Shown: positions 15,523-23,490 of the stretch, piece after piece
Layout of the letters: each line of letters starts with the position of its first letter
Numbering within the stretch: position 1 is the stretch's first letter
Assembly: GCA_900546105.1 (NCBI GenBank)
Contig: URBP01000009.1
Coordinates: 1 to 35,438 of the forward strand
From: an uncultured Collinsella sp.
GTDB taxonomy: Bacteria; Actinomycetota; Coriobacteriia; Coriobacteriales; Coriobacteriaceae
Direction of reading: 5' to 3'
Length of the DNA: 35,438 bases
Position numbers and translations under genes: made by a program
Notes under the pieces: model-generated
Databases searched by the model: none
Seen by the model: only the letters and a program-made list of their open reading frames with translations
What the model was told of the DNA's origin: nothing

Positions 15523-15536
15523 TATGAGCGCTCATA
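15523..15536. promoter_or_regulatory. 14-bp palindrome in the MetE-like promoter region
   Basis: TATGAGCGCTCATA is a perfect palindrome 40 bases before the start codon at 15577, where it could overlap or follow the transcription start. It could be a second regulator site; the binding protein is unknown. Confidence 0.4.
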
Positions 15537-15576
15537 CTCTGTCCCAGTAAAGCAACCAATGCAAAGGGAGATATCT

Positions 15577-16710
15577 ATGAGCACTTCGATTCAACCGAAC
15601 GCGCCGTTTCGCGCCGATATCGTCGGCAGCTTTCTTCGTCCGCAGGCTGTAAAGGACGCCCGTGCCGCCTATGTCGCGGGTAAACTCGACGCTTCCGGCC
15701 TTAAGGCCGTCGAGGACGATGCCATTCGCGATTTGGTGGCCAAGCAGAAGGCCGCCGGCCTGCAGGCGATCACCGATGGCGAGTTCCGCCGCAGCTACTG
15801 GCACCTCGATTTTATGTGGGGCCTTAACGGCATTGAGCGCCGCGCCTCGCGCACGGGCTACATGTTCCACGATGAGGAGACTACCGCCGACACCGCCGTG
15901 GTTACCGGTTCCATTAGCGGCGAGAACCACCCGTTCGTCGAGCATTTTAAGTTCGTCAAGGCGCTTGAGGGAGAGGGCCAGGTCGCACGGCAAACCATTC
16001 CGGCGCCGATCCAGACGTTCTCCGAAGTCACGCTCGACCGCTGCGACGGCCAGCAGGAGAGTCTACGCGCCGTCTACAAGACCGACGAAGAGCTCGCCGA
16101 TGCCATTGCCGCAGCATACCGCACCGTGATTGCCGACTTGTATGCCGCGGGCTGCCGCAACATCCAATTTGATGACTGCACCTGGGGCATCTATTGCGAT
16201 ACCGACTTTGTGTCCAAGACTGGCATGAGCCCGGTTGACCTGCAAAAGGTGTCCGAGCTGGGCGTGGCACTCAACAATGCCGCCATCGCGGGCAAGCCTG
16301 ACGCTTTGGTCATCAACACGCACGTGTGCCGCGGCAACTATCATTCCACCTATGCTTTTGAGGGCGGCTACGACCCCATCGCGCCGTACCTGTTCGCACA
16401 TGAGAACGTCGACGCGTTCTACCTTGAGTTCGATACGCCGCGCGCCGGTGGCTTTGAGCCGCTCAAGTATGTTGCTCCCGGCAAGAAGGTCGTGCTGGGC
16501 CTGGTGACCACCAAGGCCGCTGAGCTCGAGGACGAGGATGCCATCGTCGAACGTATCCACGAGGCCGCAAAGTATGTGCCGCTCGAGAACCTGTACCTGT
16601 CGCCCCAGTGCGGCTTTGCCAGCTGCGAGATTGGTAACAAGCTGACCGAGGACGAACAGTGGGCAAAGATCGCGCTGGTCAAGCGCATTGCTGAGCGCGT
16701 TTGGAAGTAA
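15577..16710 (+). CDS. Cobalamin-independent methionine synthase C-terminal-type methyltransferase
   Basis: The 377-residue protein corresponds to the catalytic C-terminal barrel of MetE and its short homologues (YxjG/YxjH-like): RADIVGSFLRP at the start, QAITDGEFRRSYWHLDFMWGL, IQFDDCTWGIYCD, NTHVCRGNYHSTYAFEGGYD, FYLEFDTPRAGGFEPL and LYLSPQCGFASCE. The His and Cys of THVC and the later Cys in SPQC are the expected zinc ligands that activate the thiol substrate. The natural methyl donor of short MetE homologues is often not the tetrahydrofolate used by full-length MetE, so methionine formation is inferred. ATG at 15577 is preceded by AAAGGGAG; the frame open from 15559 adds six residues. The promoter region carries two palindromes. 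Confidence 0.88.
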   Translation: MSTSIQPNAPFRADIVGSFLRPQAVKDARAAYVAGKLDASGLKAVEDDAIRDLVAKQKAAGLQAITDGEFRRSYWHLDFMWGLNGIERRASRTGYMFHDEETTADTAVVTGSISGENHPFVEHFKFVKALEGEGQVARQTIPAPIQTFSEVTLDRCDGQQESLRAVYKTDEELADAIAAAYRTVIADLYAAGCRNIQFDDCTWGIYCDTDFVSKTGMSPVDLQKVSELGVALNNAAIAGKPDALVINTHVCRGNYHSTYAFEGGYDPIAPYLFAHENVDAFYLEFDTPRAGGFEPLKYVAPGKKVVLGLVTTKAAELEDEDAIVERIHEAAKYVPLENLYLSPQCGFASCEIGNKLTEDEQWAKIALVKRIAERVWK

Positions 16711-16833
16711 CGTTACCGTTTGCAGGTGACGGCGCGTGCGAGGCATTGCGTATCACGTACAATGGTTCGGATCGTATCGTTCGGGCAGGTTATCCGATAT
16801 GCCTGATCGCCCTTCCATCATGAAAGGACTTCC

Positions 16834-18168
16834 ATGTCCCAATCCTCGACGCCCGCCGTCACCGATGCCATCTACGATGCATCGTCGCTCGGCCGCCCGC
16901 GCATGTTTGTGTTGGGTTTGCAACACATGTTTGCGATGTTCGGAGCCACGGTGCTCGTGCCTGTGCTCACCGGCCTTTCCGTTTCGGCGACGCTTCTGTT
17001 CGCCGGCATCGGCACGCTGCTGTTTCATTTTCTATCGCGCGGTAAGGTGCCCGCGTTTCTGGGCTCGTCGTTTGCCTTTATCGCGGGTTATGCCGCCATT
17101 GCACCCAACGGCGAGGCCGAGCTTTTGCCCTACGCCTGCCTGGGCGTTGCCTGCGCCGGCCTGCTCTATCCGGTGCTGGCGGCGCTGTTCCGCGCATTTG
17201 GCGCCAAGCGTGTCATGCGCTTCTTTCCGCCGGTGGTGACCGGCCCCATCGTCATTTCCATCGGCCTGATCTTGGCAAGCTCTGCTATCGCCAACTGCCA
17301 GACCAATTGGCTTGTTGCCGCTGTCGCTGTGGCCGTCATCGTCATCTGCAACATCTGGGGCCGCGGCATGGTCAAGATCGTGCCGATTTTGCTGGGCGTT
17401 GTGGTGAGCTATGCTGTCGCGGCGGTGCTGGGCGAGGTTGATTTTTCGGGCGTTGCCGCCGCTCCGTGGGTCGGTCTGCCCATCGTGTGGGACAACACCG
17501 TGTTTGCGCTCTTTGGCCCGCAGTTCGATAGCGGTCTTGCCACGACGGCCATCATCACCATCATGCCGCTGGCCTTTGCGACCATGATTGAGCACATTGG
17601 CGATATCTCCGCCATTGGCTCCACTTGCGAGCGTAACTACATCGCTGATCCTGGTCTGCATCGCACGTTGCTCGGCGACGGCCTTGCCACGATTCTGGCT
17701 TCGCTCTTTGGCGCCCCCGCCAATACGACGTATGGCGAGAACACCGGCGTGCTTGCGCTTACGCGCGTGTTCGACCCACGCGTGATTCGCATTGCCGCGT
17801 GCTGTGCCATTGTCCTCTCGTTCTGCCCCAAGTTCGCCGCGGTCATCGCAGCCATGCCGGCATGCGTTATCGGCGGCGTGTCGCTCGTACTCTACGGCAT
17901 GATCAGCGCTGTGGGTGTTCGCAACCTCATCGAGAACCAGGTCGATTTCCAAAACAACCGCAACGTGCTGGTGGCAGCTCTGGTGCTCGTGCTTTCGCTC
18001 GGCATTGCCTATAGCACCGCCGGCGCCATCGTGTTGGAGCTGGGCGGCGTGACGATTTCGCTTTCGGGCCTTGCCGTGGGCTCGCTGGTGGGCATTGTGC
18101 TCAACGCCATCCTGCCCGGTAATGACTTTGAGTTCGATACTTCCGAGCTCGAGGAGTCTGCCGAGTAA
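16834..18168 (+). CDS. uraA: Uracil/xanthine permease, NCS2 family
   Basis: The 444-residue integral membrane protein follows the 7+7 inverted-repeat NCS2 plan. It begins with GLQHMFAMFGATVLVPVLTGL, continues with FLGSSFAFIAGY in the first half-helix region, and has MIEHIGDISAIG and YGENTGVLALTRV, which hold the Glu, His and Glu that bind the base in UraA. It probably imports uracil with protons. AAAGGA precedes the ATG at 16834. The stop codon TAA lies inside the 8-bp target duplication of the downstream insertion sequence, so the coding sequence is intact but its original terminator now lies 1.4 kb away. Confidence 0.92.
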   Translation: MSQSSTPAVTDAIYDASSLGRPRMFVLGLQHMFAMFGATVLVPVLTGLSVSATLLFAGIGTLLFHFLSRGKVPAFLGSSFAFIAGYAAIAPNGEAELLPYACLGVACAGLLYPVLAALFRAFGAKRVMRFFPPVVTGPIVISIGLILASSAIANCQTNWLVAAVAVAVIVICNIWGRGMVKIVPILLGVVVSYAVAAVLGEVDFSGVAAAPWVGLPIVWDNTVFALFGPQFDSGLATTAIITIMPLAFATMIEHIGDISAIGSTCERNYIADPGLHRTLLGDGLATILASLFGAPANTTYGENTGVLALTRVFDPRVIRIAACCAIVLSFCPKFAAVIAAMPACVIGGVSLVLYGMISAVGVRNLIENQVDFQNNRNVLVAALVLVLSLGIAYSTAGAIVLELGGVTISLSGLAVGSLVGIVLNAILPGNDFEFDTSELEESAE

Positions 18169-18172
18169 CAGT
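18165..18172. repeat. Target site duplication, left copy
   Basis: GTAACAGT directly abuts the left inverted repeat and is repeated at 19527-19534 directly after the right inverted repeat. Eight bases fits IS256-group transposition. It overlaps the uraA stop codon. Confidence 0.92.
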
Positions 18173-18203
18173 GGCTTATAGGACAAAAAGTGTGTCCACG
18201 TTG

Positions 18204-18234
18204 GGGGCATCGGCGCAGGTCGATGCCCCTTTTT
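18204..18234 (+). terminator. Terminator inside the left end of the IS
   Basis: GGGGCATCG (18204-18212) pairs perfectly with CGATGCCCC (18221-18229), followed by five Ts. It would stop read-through from uraA into the transposase, a common self-limiting feature of insertion sequences. Confidence 0.85.
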
Positions 18235-18358
18235 CAGCCGTTTAAATTCCGTGCCCGCTTTTAACCGCTCGGACAGAATGTGTGTCCGGTTGCCCATCGT
18301 TCCCGCTGGTAGATACCCTTTTCCGGAACCGTTAAACACCCTTTCGGAAGAGGTGCCC

Positions 18359-19477
18359 ATGAAGGCCGTTTATTGCCCCTACTGCGGCGGTCGGACCAAG
18401 CGCAACGGCAGGACCTCATCGGGGTCCCAGCGGTGGAGGTGCACGGCCTGCGGCGCGTCGATGACGCTGAGGTACGACGACACGGCGGCGAGGCTCGAGG
18501 AGTTCCTCGGGTGGCTCCTCTCGAAGGACTCGCAGGCGGCGATGCCGGGCGGCGGTCGGTCCTTCAGGCGCAGGACGGCCGAGTTCTGGGAGGTCTGGCC
18601 GATGCCCGTCCCCGACGGCGAGCTGCACCGCGTGCTCTACGTCGACGGGATCTGGGTCGCGCGCGACCTCGTCGTGCTCATATGCTGCAGCGGCGAGCGG
18701 GCGGTCTCCTGGTACATGGCCAGGTCCGAGAACTCGAGGGCGTGGTCGGCCCTCATGTCGCCGATCCCGGCGCCCGATGTGGTCGTCACCGACGGCGGGA
18801 GCGGGTTCGCTAAGGCCGTGTGCGAGACCTGGCCGCGCACCAGGGTCCAGAGGTGCACCTTCCACGCCTTCTCGCAGGTCAAGCGCTACACGACGACGCG
18901 GCCGAAGCTCCAGGCGGGGCGCGAGCTCTACCTCATCGCGCGCGACCTCATGGGCATCGAGACGCTGCACCAGGCCGAGCTCTGGGTCGAGCGCTACCTC
19001 GACTGGTGCGGGTTCTGGGCCGACTTCCTGGAGGACAGGACCGTGGTGGACGGCAGGAGGGTCTACGCCCACGAGAGGCTGAGGCGGGCGCGCTCGTCGC
19101 TGTCGTCGCTGGTGTCGGCGGGGACGCTGTTCACCTACCTCGACCCCGCCCTGGCCAAGGCCGGCCCGCTGCCGTCGACCAACAACATGATCGAGGGAGG
19201 GGTGAACTCGCAGCTGAGGGCCGTCCTGCGCAACCACCGGGGGCTGACGTCGGTCAAGCGCGTGAAGGCGGTGTTCTGGTGGTGCCACGCGCACTCGGGG
19301 GACGCGAGGACGGCGCGCGAGAAGCTCGCCACGATGCCGACCGACGCGGACATCGACTTCCTGTTCAGCGTCTACTCCGCCTCGCCGTCGCGCGAGGACG
19401 GAGGGCCGGAATGGGGCGACAGGGCCGTGTGGGAGGACCTCCACCACAGGGACCCGTACCCGTTCTGGCTGGATTAA
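18359..19477 (+). CDS. IS1249-type transposase (DDE, IS256 group)
   Basis: The 372-residue transposase opens with a zinc ribbon (Cys6, Cys9, Cys28, Cys31 in CPYCGG and CTACG), which IS1249-type proteins have and classical IS256 proteins lack. The catalytic triad is Asp96 (YVDGIWV), Asp145 (VTDGGSGF) and Glu279 (NNMIEGGVN), with the IS256-type C-x2-H motif in QRCTFHAF. ATG at 18359 is chosen because AGAGG precedes it and the zinc ribbon should begin near the N-terminus; the frame open from 18251 adds 36 unrelated residues. No frameshift or stop interrupts it, so it is likely active. Confidence 0.93.
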   Translation: MKAVYCPYCGGRTKRNGRTSSGSQRWRCTACGASMTLRYDDTAARLEEFLGWLLSKDSQAAMPGGGRSFRRRTAEFWEVWPMPVPDGELHRVLYVDGIWVARDLVVLICCSGERAVSWYMARSENSRAWSALMSPIPAPDVVVTDGGSGFAKAVCETWPRTRVQRCTFHAFSQVKRYTTTRPKLQAGRELYLIARDLMGIETLHQAELWVERYLDWCGFWADFLEDRTVVDGRRVYAHERLRRARSSLSSLVSAGTLFTYLDPALAKAGPLPSTNNMIEGGVNSQLRAVLRNHRGLTSVKRVKAVFWWCHAHSGDARTAREKLATMPTDADIDFLFSVYSASPSREDGGPEWGDRAVWEDLHHRDPYPFWLD

Positions 19478-19526
19478 TGGATGGAAACGGATGTTCTATC
19501 GGGACACACTTTTTGTCCTATAAGCC

Positions 19527-19534
19527 GTAACAGT
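19527..19534. repeat. Target site duplication, right copy
   Basis: GTAACAGT, identical to 18165-18172, immediately follows the right inverted repeat. Confidence 0.92.
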
Positions 19535-19550
19535 TGCATCCAGCTAAATC

Positions 19551-19589
19551 AAAAAATGGCGCCCATGCATACGCGTGGACGCCATTTTT
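19551..19589. terminator. Convergent terminator, originally for uraA and the esterase
   Basis: TGGCGCCCA (19557-19565) pairs with TGGACGCCA (19576-19584) with one mismatch. A-run and T-run flank it, so it can work on both strands. It overlaps the esterase stop at 19588-19590. Before the IS inserted, it would have lain about 20 bases after the uraA stop. Confidence 0.8.
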
Positions 19590-20253
19590 AATGCGTCAGT
19601 ATCCAGTGGATGCCGCGCGCCATGCGCAGGTCAGTTTGGGCAAAGTGATTGCCGGGGTTGAGCTCCAGCGTTGTTGGAATGTTGCGCTCGATAAACAGCT
19701 CTTCCATCGCGCGCGTATCGTCGAGTACGTGCCGCATCATGCGGTTGGGCGTCTTGGTTTCCTTTTTACCGAGCGACAGATAGGCGGCGTCGGGCGTAGC
19801 TGTCATCGTGCGCTCGCGCGCGTAGTCGATAAAGCCGGGGAACCACAGCGACCCCGACGCACTCGCCGCGCGCTCAAAGACATCTGTTTGCCAAAGTGCC
19901 CACAGTGCAAAAAGACCCGCCAACGAGTAGCCGGCAACGCCGCGCCAGGCGGGCGGTTGCGGGAGCGATGATTCGGCCTGGGGGATTATCTGCTTCAACA
20001 ACTCGTCAAGAAAACCAGCAGCCTGTCCACCAAAGGGCTCGGCATCTCGTATGGTCCCCTCACATTCCCAGGGGCTCAGCTCGCGATTCCAATTGAGCCC
20101 TCCAATGGCGACAAGGGTGAATGGCGGGCAGTCGAGCTCTCGGCAGCGCTCGTAGACTTCATTACCGTCGCCCATAACCACGGGGAGGTAGATGACGGGC
20201 GTGCCCTCCGCACACTCTGAATAAACGGTTATCTGCTTATGATGCGCTTCCAA
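19588..20253 (-). CDS. Alpha/beta-hydrolase esterase (COG2819/Fes-like)
   Basis: This roughly 221-residue hydrolase has the nucleophile elbow GYSLAGLFALWAL at about two-fifths of the length, SGSLWFPGF after it and a C-terminal histidine in NPGNHFAQTD, the layout of the IroE/Fes and S-formylglutathione-hydrolase-like enzymes. VIYLPVVMGDGNEVYERC and LVAIGGLNWNRELSPWE form the N-terminal core with the oxyanion region. It probably cleaves an ester, such as a siderophore or acyl ester; the substrate is unknown and no siderophore genes are nearby. The start is uncertain: TTG at 20251-20253 has GAGAGAAG upstream, while a GTG at 20299-20301 would add 16 residues but shows no ribosome site. Confidence 0.8.
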   Translation of the reverse strand: MEAHHKQITVYSECAEGTPVIYLPVVMGDGNEVYERCRELDCPPFTLVAIGGLNWNRELSPWECEGTIRDAEPFGGQAAGFLDELLKQIIPQAESSLPQPPAWRGVAGYSLAGLFALWALWQTDVFERAASASGSLWFPGFIDYARERTMTATPDAAYLSLGKKETKTPNRMMRHVLDDTRAMEELFIERNIPTTLELNPGNHFAQTDLRMARGIHWILTH

Positions 20254-20327
20254 GGCAGGCTTCTCTCGGTGTCGTGATATTGACAGTCTCAATTGTCGCA
20301 CGCTGGCACGGGGGCAGACGCTAAAAG

Positions 20328-20363
20328 AAAGGCGCGGAGCCGCTCGATGCGACTCCGCGCCTT
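20328..20363 (-). terminator. Terminator of the purine permease gene
   Basis: AAGGCGCGGAG (20329-20339) pairs perfectly with CTCCGCGCCTT (20353-20363). On the minus strand it follows the permease stop by about 30 bases and is followed by a T-rich TTTCTTTT run. Confidence 0.85.
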
Positions 20364-20390
20364 GTTGTTTTGCTTTAGCAGACTATGCCG

Positions 20391-21701
20391 TTACGCCACG
20401 AAGAAGTAGACGAGGAAGGCAAGGGCAGCGATCCACATGAGCGGCTTGATCTTGGAGGCTTCGCCCTTAAAGAGCGCGACGATCACGTAGGCGATAAAGC
20501 CCAGGCCAATGCCGGCAGAGATGGAGTAGGTGAAGGGCACGCCGGCGACGATCATGAACGCCGGGAAGCCCTGCGACACGTCGGACCAGTCGATCTCGGA
20601 GGCCTCGCTCATCATGAGGTAGCCGACGTAGACCAGGGCGCCGCAGGTGGCGGCACTGGAAACGATGGAGACGACGGGGGAGAAGAACGCGGCGAGGATG
20701 AACAACACGCCGGTGGTGACGGAGGTGAGGCCCGTGCGGCCACCGTCGGCAGCGCCGGAGGTGGACTCGACGAAGGTGGTGATGGAGGAGACGCCCATGA
20801 AACCGCCCACAGCAGCGGCGGCGGAGTCGACGATCAGGATCTCCTTGATATTCTCGACGTTGCCGTCGTCGGTGAGGAACTCGCCCTGCTTGGCCACGGC
20901 CATCGCGGTGCCCATGGTGTCGAAGAAGTCACTCATGAGCAGCGAGAACGAGATGACGAGGAGCGCGGGGTCGGTAAGGACCTTGACGATGGCGGGCACG
21001 CCGCCGGCGTCGGCGATGGGGCCACCGATGCTCGAGAAGTCGAGCGGGGCGATGATACCGGTTGGAGCATGAGTCACACCTAGGGGGATACCGGCGATGA
21101 CGGCGACGACGATGCCGATGAGCAGCGAGCCGGGGACGTTGCGGCAGGCGAGGGCGACTGTCACCAGGATGGAGATGATGCCGACGATGAAGGTGGGGGA
21201 GGTGATGTCGCCCAGACCGACGAGTGTACCGGCGCCAGCGGTGATAATGCCGGCATCGCACAGGCCAATCATGGCGATGAACAGGCCCAGGCCCACCGAG
21301 ATAGCGTGGCGCAGAACCACGGGGATGGCGTCCATGATGGCCTCGCGCAGGCCACAGAGCACGAGCAGCAAGATGACGACGCCCTCAAGGAAGATGACGC
21401 TCATGGCCACGTGCCAGTCACCGCCGCAGACGGTGGTGGTGATTCCGGCGATCATCGCGTTGACGCCTAAGCCCGACGCGCAGGCGAGCGGGCGGTTGGC
21501 GAAGATGCCCATGCAGATGGTCATGATGCCGGCGCCCAGGCAGGTGGCGCAGGCGAGCGCTCCCGCATCGATGCCGGCGCCCGAGAGCACCGCGGGGTTG
21601 ACGGCGATGATGTAGGCCATCGCCAGGAATGTTGTCAGTCCAGCGCGAAGTTCGGTCCCGATTGTGGACTTGCGCTCGCTGACGTGAAATAGTTCGTCCA
21701 T
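20391..21701 (-). CDS. Purine (guanine/hypoxanthine/adenine) permease, AzgA-type NCS2
   Basis: The 436-residue integral membrane protein belongs to the AzgA/PbuG branch of NCS2. It shows GLTTFLAMAYIIAVNPAVLSGAG, ANRPLACASGLGVNAMIAGIT (the family has APGMGLNAFF), a DFFDTMGTAMAVA segment and the VESTSGAADGGRTGLTSVTTG signature that is nearly invariant in this branch. It imports nucleobases with protons. ATG at 21699-21701 is chosen because AAGGAAAGGG precedes it. With UraA 2.2 kb away on the other strand, the region carries both a pyrimidine-type and a purine-type base importer. I looked for a purine riboswitch in the leader and saw none. Confidence 0.92.
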   Translation of the reverse strand: MDELFHVSERKSTIGTELRAGLTTFLAMAYIIAVNPAVLSGAGIDAGALACATCLGAGIMTICMGIFANRPLACASGLGVNAMIAGITTTVCGGDWHVAMSVIFLEGVVILLLVLCGLREAIMDAIPVVLRHAISVGLGLFIAMIGLCDAGIITAGAGTLVGLGDITSPTFIVGIISILVTVALACRNVPGSLLIGIVVAVIAGIPLGVTHAPTGIIAPLDFSSIGGPIADAGGVPAIVKVLTDPALLVISFSLLMSDFFDTMGTAMAVAKQGEFLTDDGNVENIKEILIVDSAAAAVGGFMGVSSITTFVESTSGAADGGRTGLTSVTTGVLFILAAFFSPVVSIVSSAATCGALVYVGYLMMSEASEIDWSDVSQGFPAFMIVAGVPFTYSISAGIGLGFIAYVIVALFKGEASKIKPLMWIAALAFLVYFFVA

Positions 21702-21894
21702 GCATACCCTTTCCTTGTTCGGCCCCGAGTTTAGGCCGATTGACACGAACCCACCCACTATATCGCCTTTGTGAAGTTGGTGTTCCTCGCATGTTGATGT
21801 TCGGCGGTTTGTAACGGACGGGCGGTATCCTTCGCATGAAATTGTGTAGGTACCGTATACTTAAGCGGTTACAACGACCCCTATGGAGGAACGT

Positions 21895-22314
21895 ATGATT
21901 AAAGAGCTCTGCCGCGACGAGGCTATCCTGTCTCAGCGTTGCGAGGTTGCGACTGTCGAGGACGAGTCGGTCGCTCAGGATCTGATCGATACCATCAAGT
22001 CGCTCGATGATGCCGGCTGCTTGGCCGCCAACCAGATTGGCGTTACCAAGAAGGTCTGCGTCTATCTGGACGACGCCGGCGAGCCCCACGTGCTCTATAA
22101 CCCCCGTCTGGTGTTTGGCCTGGGAGCCAGCAAGATGGAGGAGAGCTGCCTGACGCACGAGGAGGTCACCAAGTCCACGCGCTATATCAAGTGCAAGGTC
22201 GCCTTTGATCAGATCGTCGACGGCAAGATGAAGGAGTGCCGCCGCGACTACGCGGGCTTTGAGGCACAGATGATCCAGCATATGATCGATCACTGTCTTG
22301 GAAAGTTGGTCTAA
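21895..22314 (+). CDS. Peptide-deformylase-like protein with altered catalytic motif
   Basis: The 139-residue protein aligns with peptide deformylase at all three motifs, each changed: CLAANQIG (family GxGLAAPQ), EESCLT (family EGCLS) and QHMIDHCLG (family QHExxHLxG). The cysteine and both histidines that bind the metal are kept, but the catalytic glutamate of HExxH is methionine. Deformylation by the usual mechanism is therefore doubtful; a binding role or a changed chemistry is possible. It is shorter than housekeeping deformylases (about 165-190 residues). The ATG at 21895 uses the GGAGGA just before it. An intact relative lies at 29634-30044. Confidence 0.85.
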   Translation: MIKELCRDEAILSQRCEVATVEDESVAQDLIDTIKSLDDAGCLAANQIGVTKKVCVYLDDAGEPHVLYNPRLVFGLGASKMEESCLTHEEVTKSTRYIKCKVAFDQIVDGKMKECRRDYAGFEAQMIQHMIDHCLGKLV

Positions 22315-22316
22315 GG

Positions 22317-22350
22317 GGACCAAAGCACCGCACTTCGTCTCTTTTGGTCC
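22317..22350 (+). terminator. Possible terminator after the deformylase-like gene
   Basis: GGACCAAA (22317-22324) pairs with TTTGGTCC (22343-22350), two bases after the stop. A T-rich stretch appears only about 27 bases later, after a second weak stem, so function as a terminator is uncertain. Confidence 0.45.
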
Positions 22351-22445
22351 GGGCGTGACATTGTTGTCATGTCCGGGCTTTTGTGTTTAGCGCCTTTTTG
22401 TTTGGTGACAATAACCTTAGCAGGAACGTAAAGCTAGGAGGCGCT

Positions 22446-23411
22446 ATGTGTACGAGCATTCGATTTACCGATAATTCTGGCCACATGTATCTGGGCCGCA
22501 ACCTCGACTGGAGCTTTGACTACGGCCAACAGGTTCGCGTGATGCCGCGCGGGTTCCACATTCCGTATTCGTTTATCGACGACGCGACAGCGGCACACGC
22601 GGTGATCGGTATGTGCATCGATTACAAGAACTATCCCATGTTTTTCGATTGCGGTAACGATGCGGGTCTGGCTGTGGCGGGGCTCAACTTTCCTGGCTAT
22701 GCCGAGTATGCCGAGGGCCCTGTCGACGGCAAGAACAATATCGCGGCCTATGAGTTTCCCCTGTGGGTGGCAGCGACGTTCTCGACGGTCGATGAGGTCG
22801 AGGCCGCGCTGCGCGACACGGTGATTGTCGCCAAATCTGCCGGAGAGGGGCTGGGCGTGTCGTTGCTCCATTGGATTATCGGCGACAGCCGGCGCAGCAT
22901 CGTGGTCGAGATGATGGCTGACGGCCTGCATGTATACGACGATCCGGTCGACACCCTTGCCAATCAGCCCACCTTCCCGTGGCACATGGAAAACCTCCGC
23001 ACCTATATCACCGCCACAAGCGATTTTCCGCAGACGGCGACATGGCGTGGCGCCGAGCTTAAGCCCTATGGAGCCGGTGCCGGCATGCGCGGCATTCCGG
23101 GTGACTGCTATTCGCCGAGCCGTTTTGTAAAGGCGGCGTACCTCAATGCCAATTACCCACAAAAGGAGAGCGAGACCGAAAACGTCGTTCGCATGTTCCG
23201 CTCGCTCGAGGGCGTGGTGATGATCGAGGGAGCGTCCAGGATGGGCGATGGCAAGTTCGAGAAGACTATCTACACCGGATGCTTTAGCGCGCGCACGGGC
23301 AATTATTACTACGCGATGTATGGGGATCCGTCGATTCGCTACGTGAGCCTGATGGATGCCGAGGGCGCGAGCCCCGATAGGCTCGTGGTTCCCGAGCCGC
23401 GTCGTTCGTAG
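22446..23411 (+). CDS. bsh: Bile salt hydrolase / choloylglycine hydrolase family
   Basis: The 321-residue Ntn-hydrolase starts MCTSIRF; after Met removal Cys2 is the nucleophile. Expected active-site residues are visible: Arg in LGRNLDW, the following Asp, Asn in GLNFPGYAEY, the Asn-containing TLANQPTF segment and Arg in SPSRFVKAAYLN. The GLNFPGY and NQPTF wording fits bile salt hydrolases, which cleave glycine or taurine from conjugated bile acids, better than penicillin V acylases, but substrate choice cannot be settled by eye. No signal peptide is present, so it acts in the cytoplasm. TAGGAGG precedes the ATG at 22446. It is a single-gene unit ending at a shared convergent terminator, and fits a gut-dwelling host. 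Confidence 0.9.
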   Translation: MCTSIRFTDNSGHMYLGRNLDWSFDYGQQVRVMPRGFHIPYSFIDDATAAHAVIGMCIDYKNYPMFFDCGNDAGLAVAGLNFPGYAEYAEGPVDGKNNIAAYEFPLWVAATFSTVDEVEAALRDTVIVAKSAGEGLGVSLLHWIIGDSRRSIVVEMMADGLHVYDDPVDTLANQPTFPWHMENLRTYITATSDFPQTATWRGAELKPYGAGAGMRGIPGDCYSPSRFVKAAYLNANYPQKESETENVVRMFRSLEGVVMIEGASRMGDGKFEKTIYTGCFSARTGNYYYAMYGDPSIRYVSLMDAEGASPDRLVVPEPRRS

Positions 23412-23434
23412 CTGTTAGCTTTACTGCAATGCAA

Positions 23435-23470
23435 AGCGGCCCTGCGTCTCTCGTGAGGTGCAGGGCCGCT
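23435..23470. terminator. Convergent bidirectional terminator, bsh and kup
   Basis: AGCGGCCCTGC (23435-23445) pairs perfectly with GCAGGGCCGCT (23460-23470) over 11 bp with a 14-base loop. It lies between the stops of two convergent genes. T-runs are short on both sides. Confidence 0.8.
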
Positions 23471-23490
23471 GTCGTTGATTTGTGGCGTCG

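Larger units (their letters stand above)
18173..19526 (+). mobile_element. IS1249-like insertion sequence (IS256 group), intact
   Basis: The 1354-bp element is bounded by perfect 25-bp inverted repeats (18173-18197 and 19502-19526, ends GGCTTATAGGACAAAAAGTG) and by an 8-bp target duplication. It holds one complete transposase gene and a terminator just inside the left end. Perfect ends, perfect duplication and an open transposase suggest a recent insertion. The interior is G+C-richer and uses more AGG arginine codons than the host genes, which points to transfer from a higher-G+C actinobacterium. Confidence 0.95.

Noticed and set aside
17032..18360. Minus-strand 442-codon frame opposite uraA
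   Set aside because: Its His/Asn/Gln-rich low-complexity reading is the expected antisense of a membrane protein gene, and it crosses the insertion-sequence boundary.
18416..19447. Minus-strand 343-codon frame inside the insertion sequence
   Set aside because: It is a high-G+C shadow of the transposase gene, with Arg/Pro-rich wording and no homology.
21702..21894. Possible purine riboswitch upstream of the purine permease
   Set aside because: The conserved purine-aptamer loop strings are absent on the minus strand.
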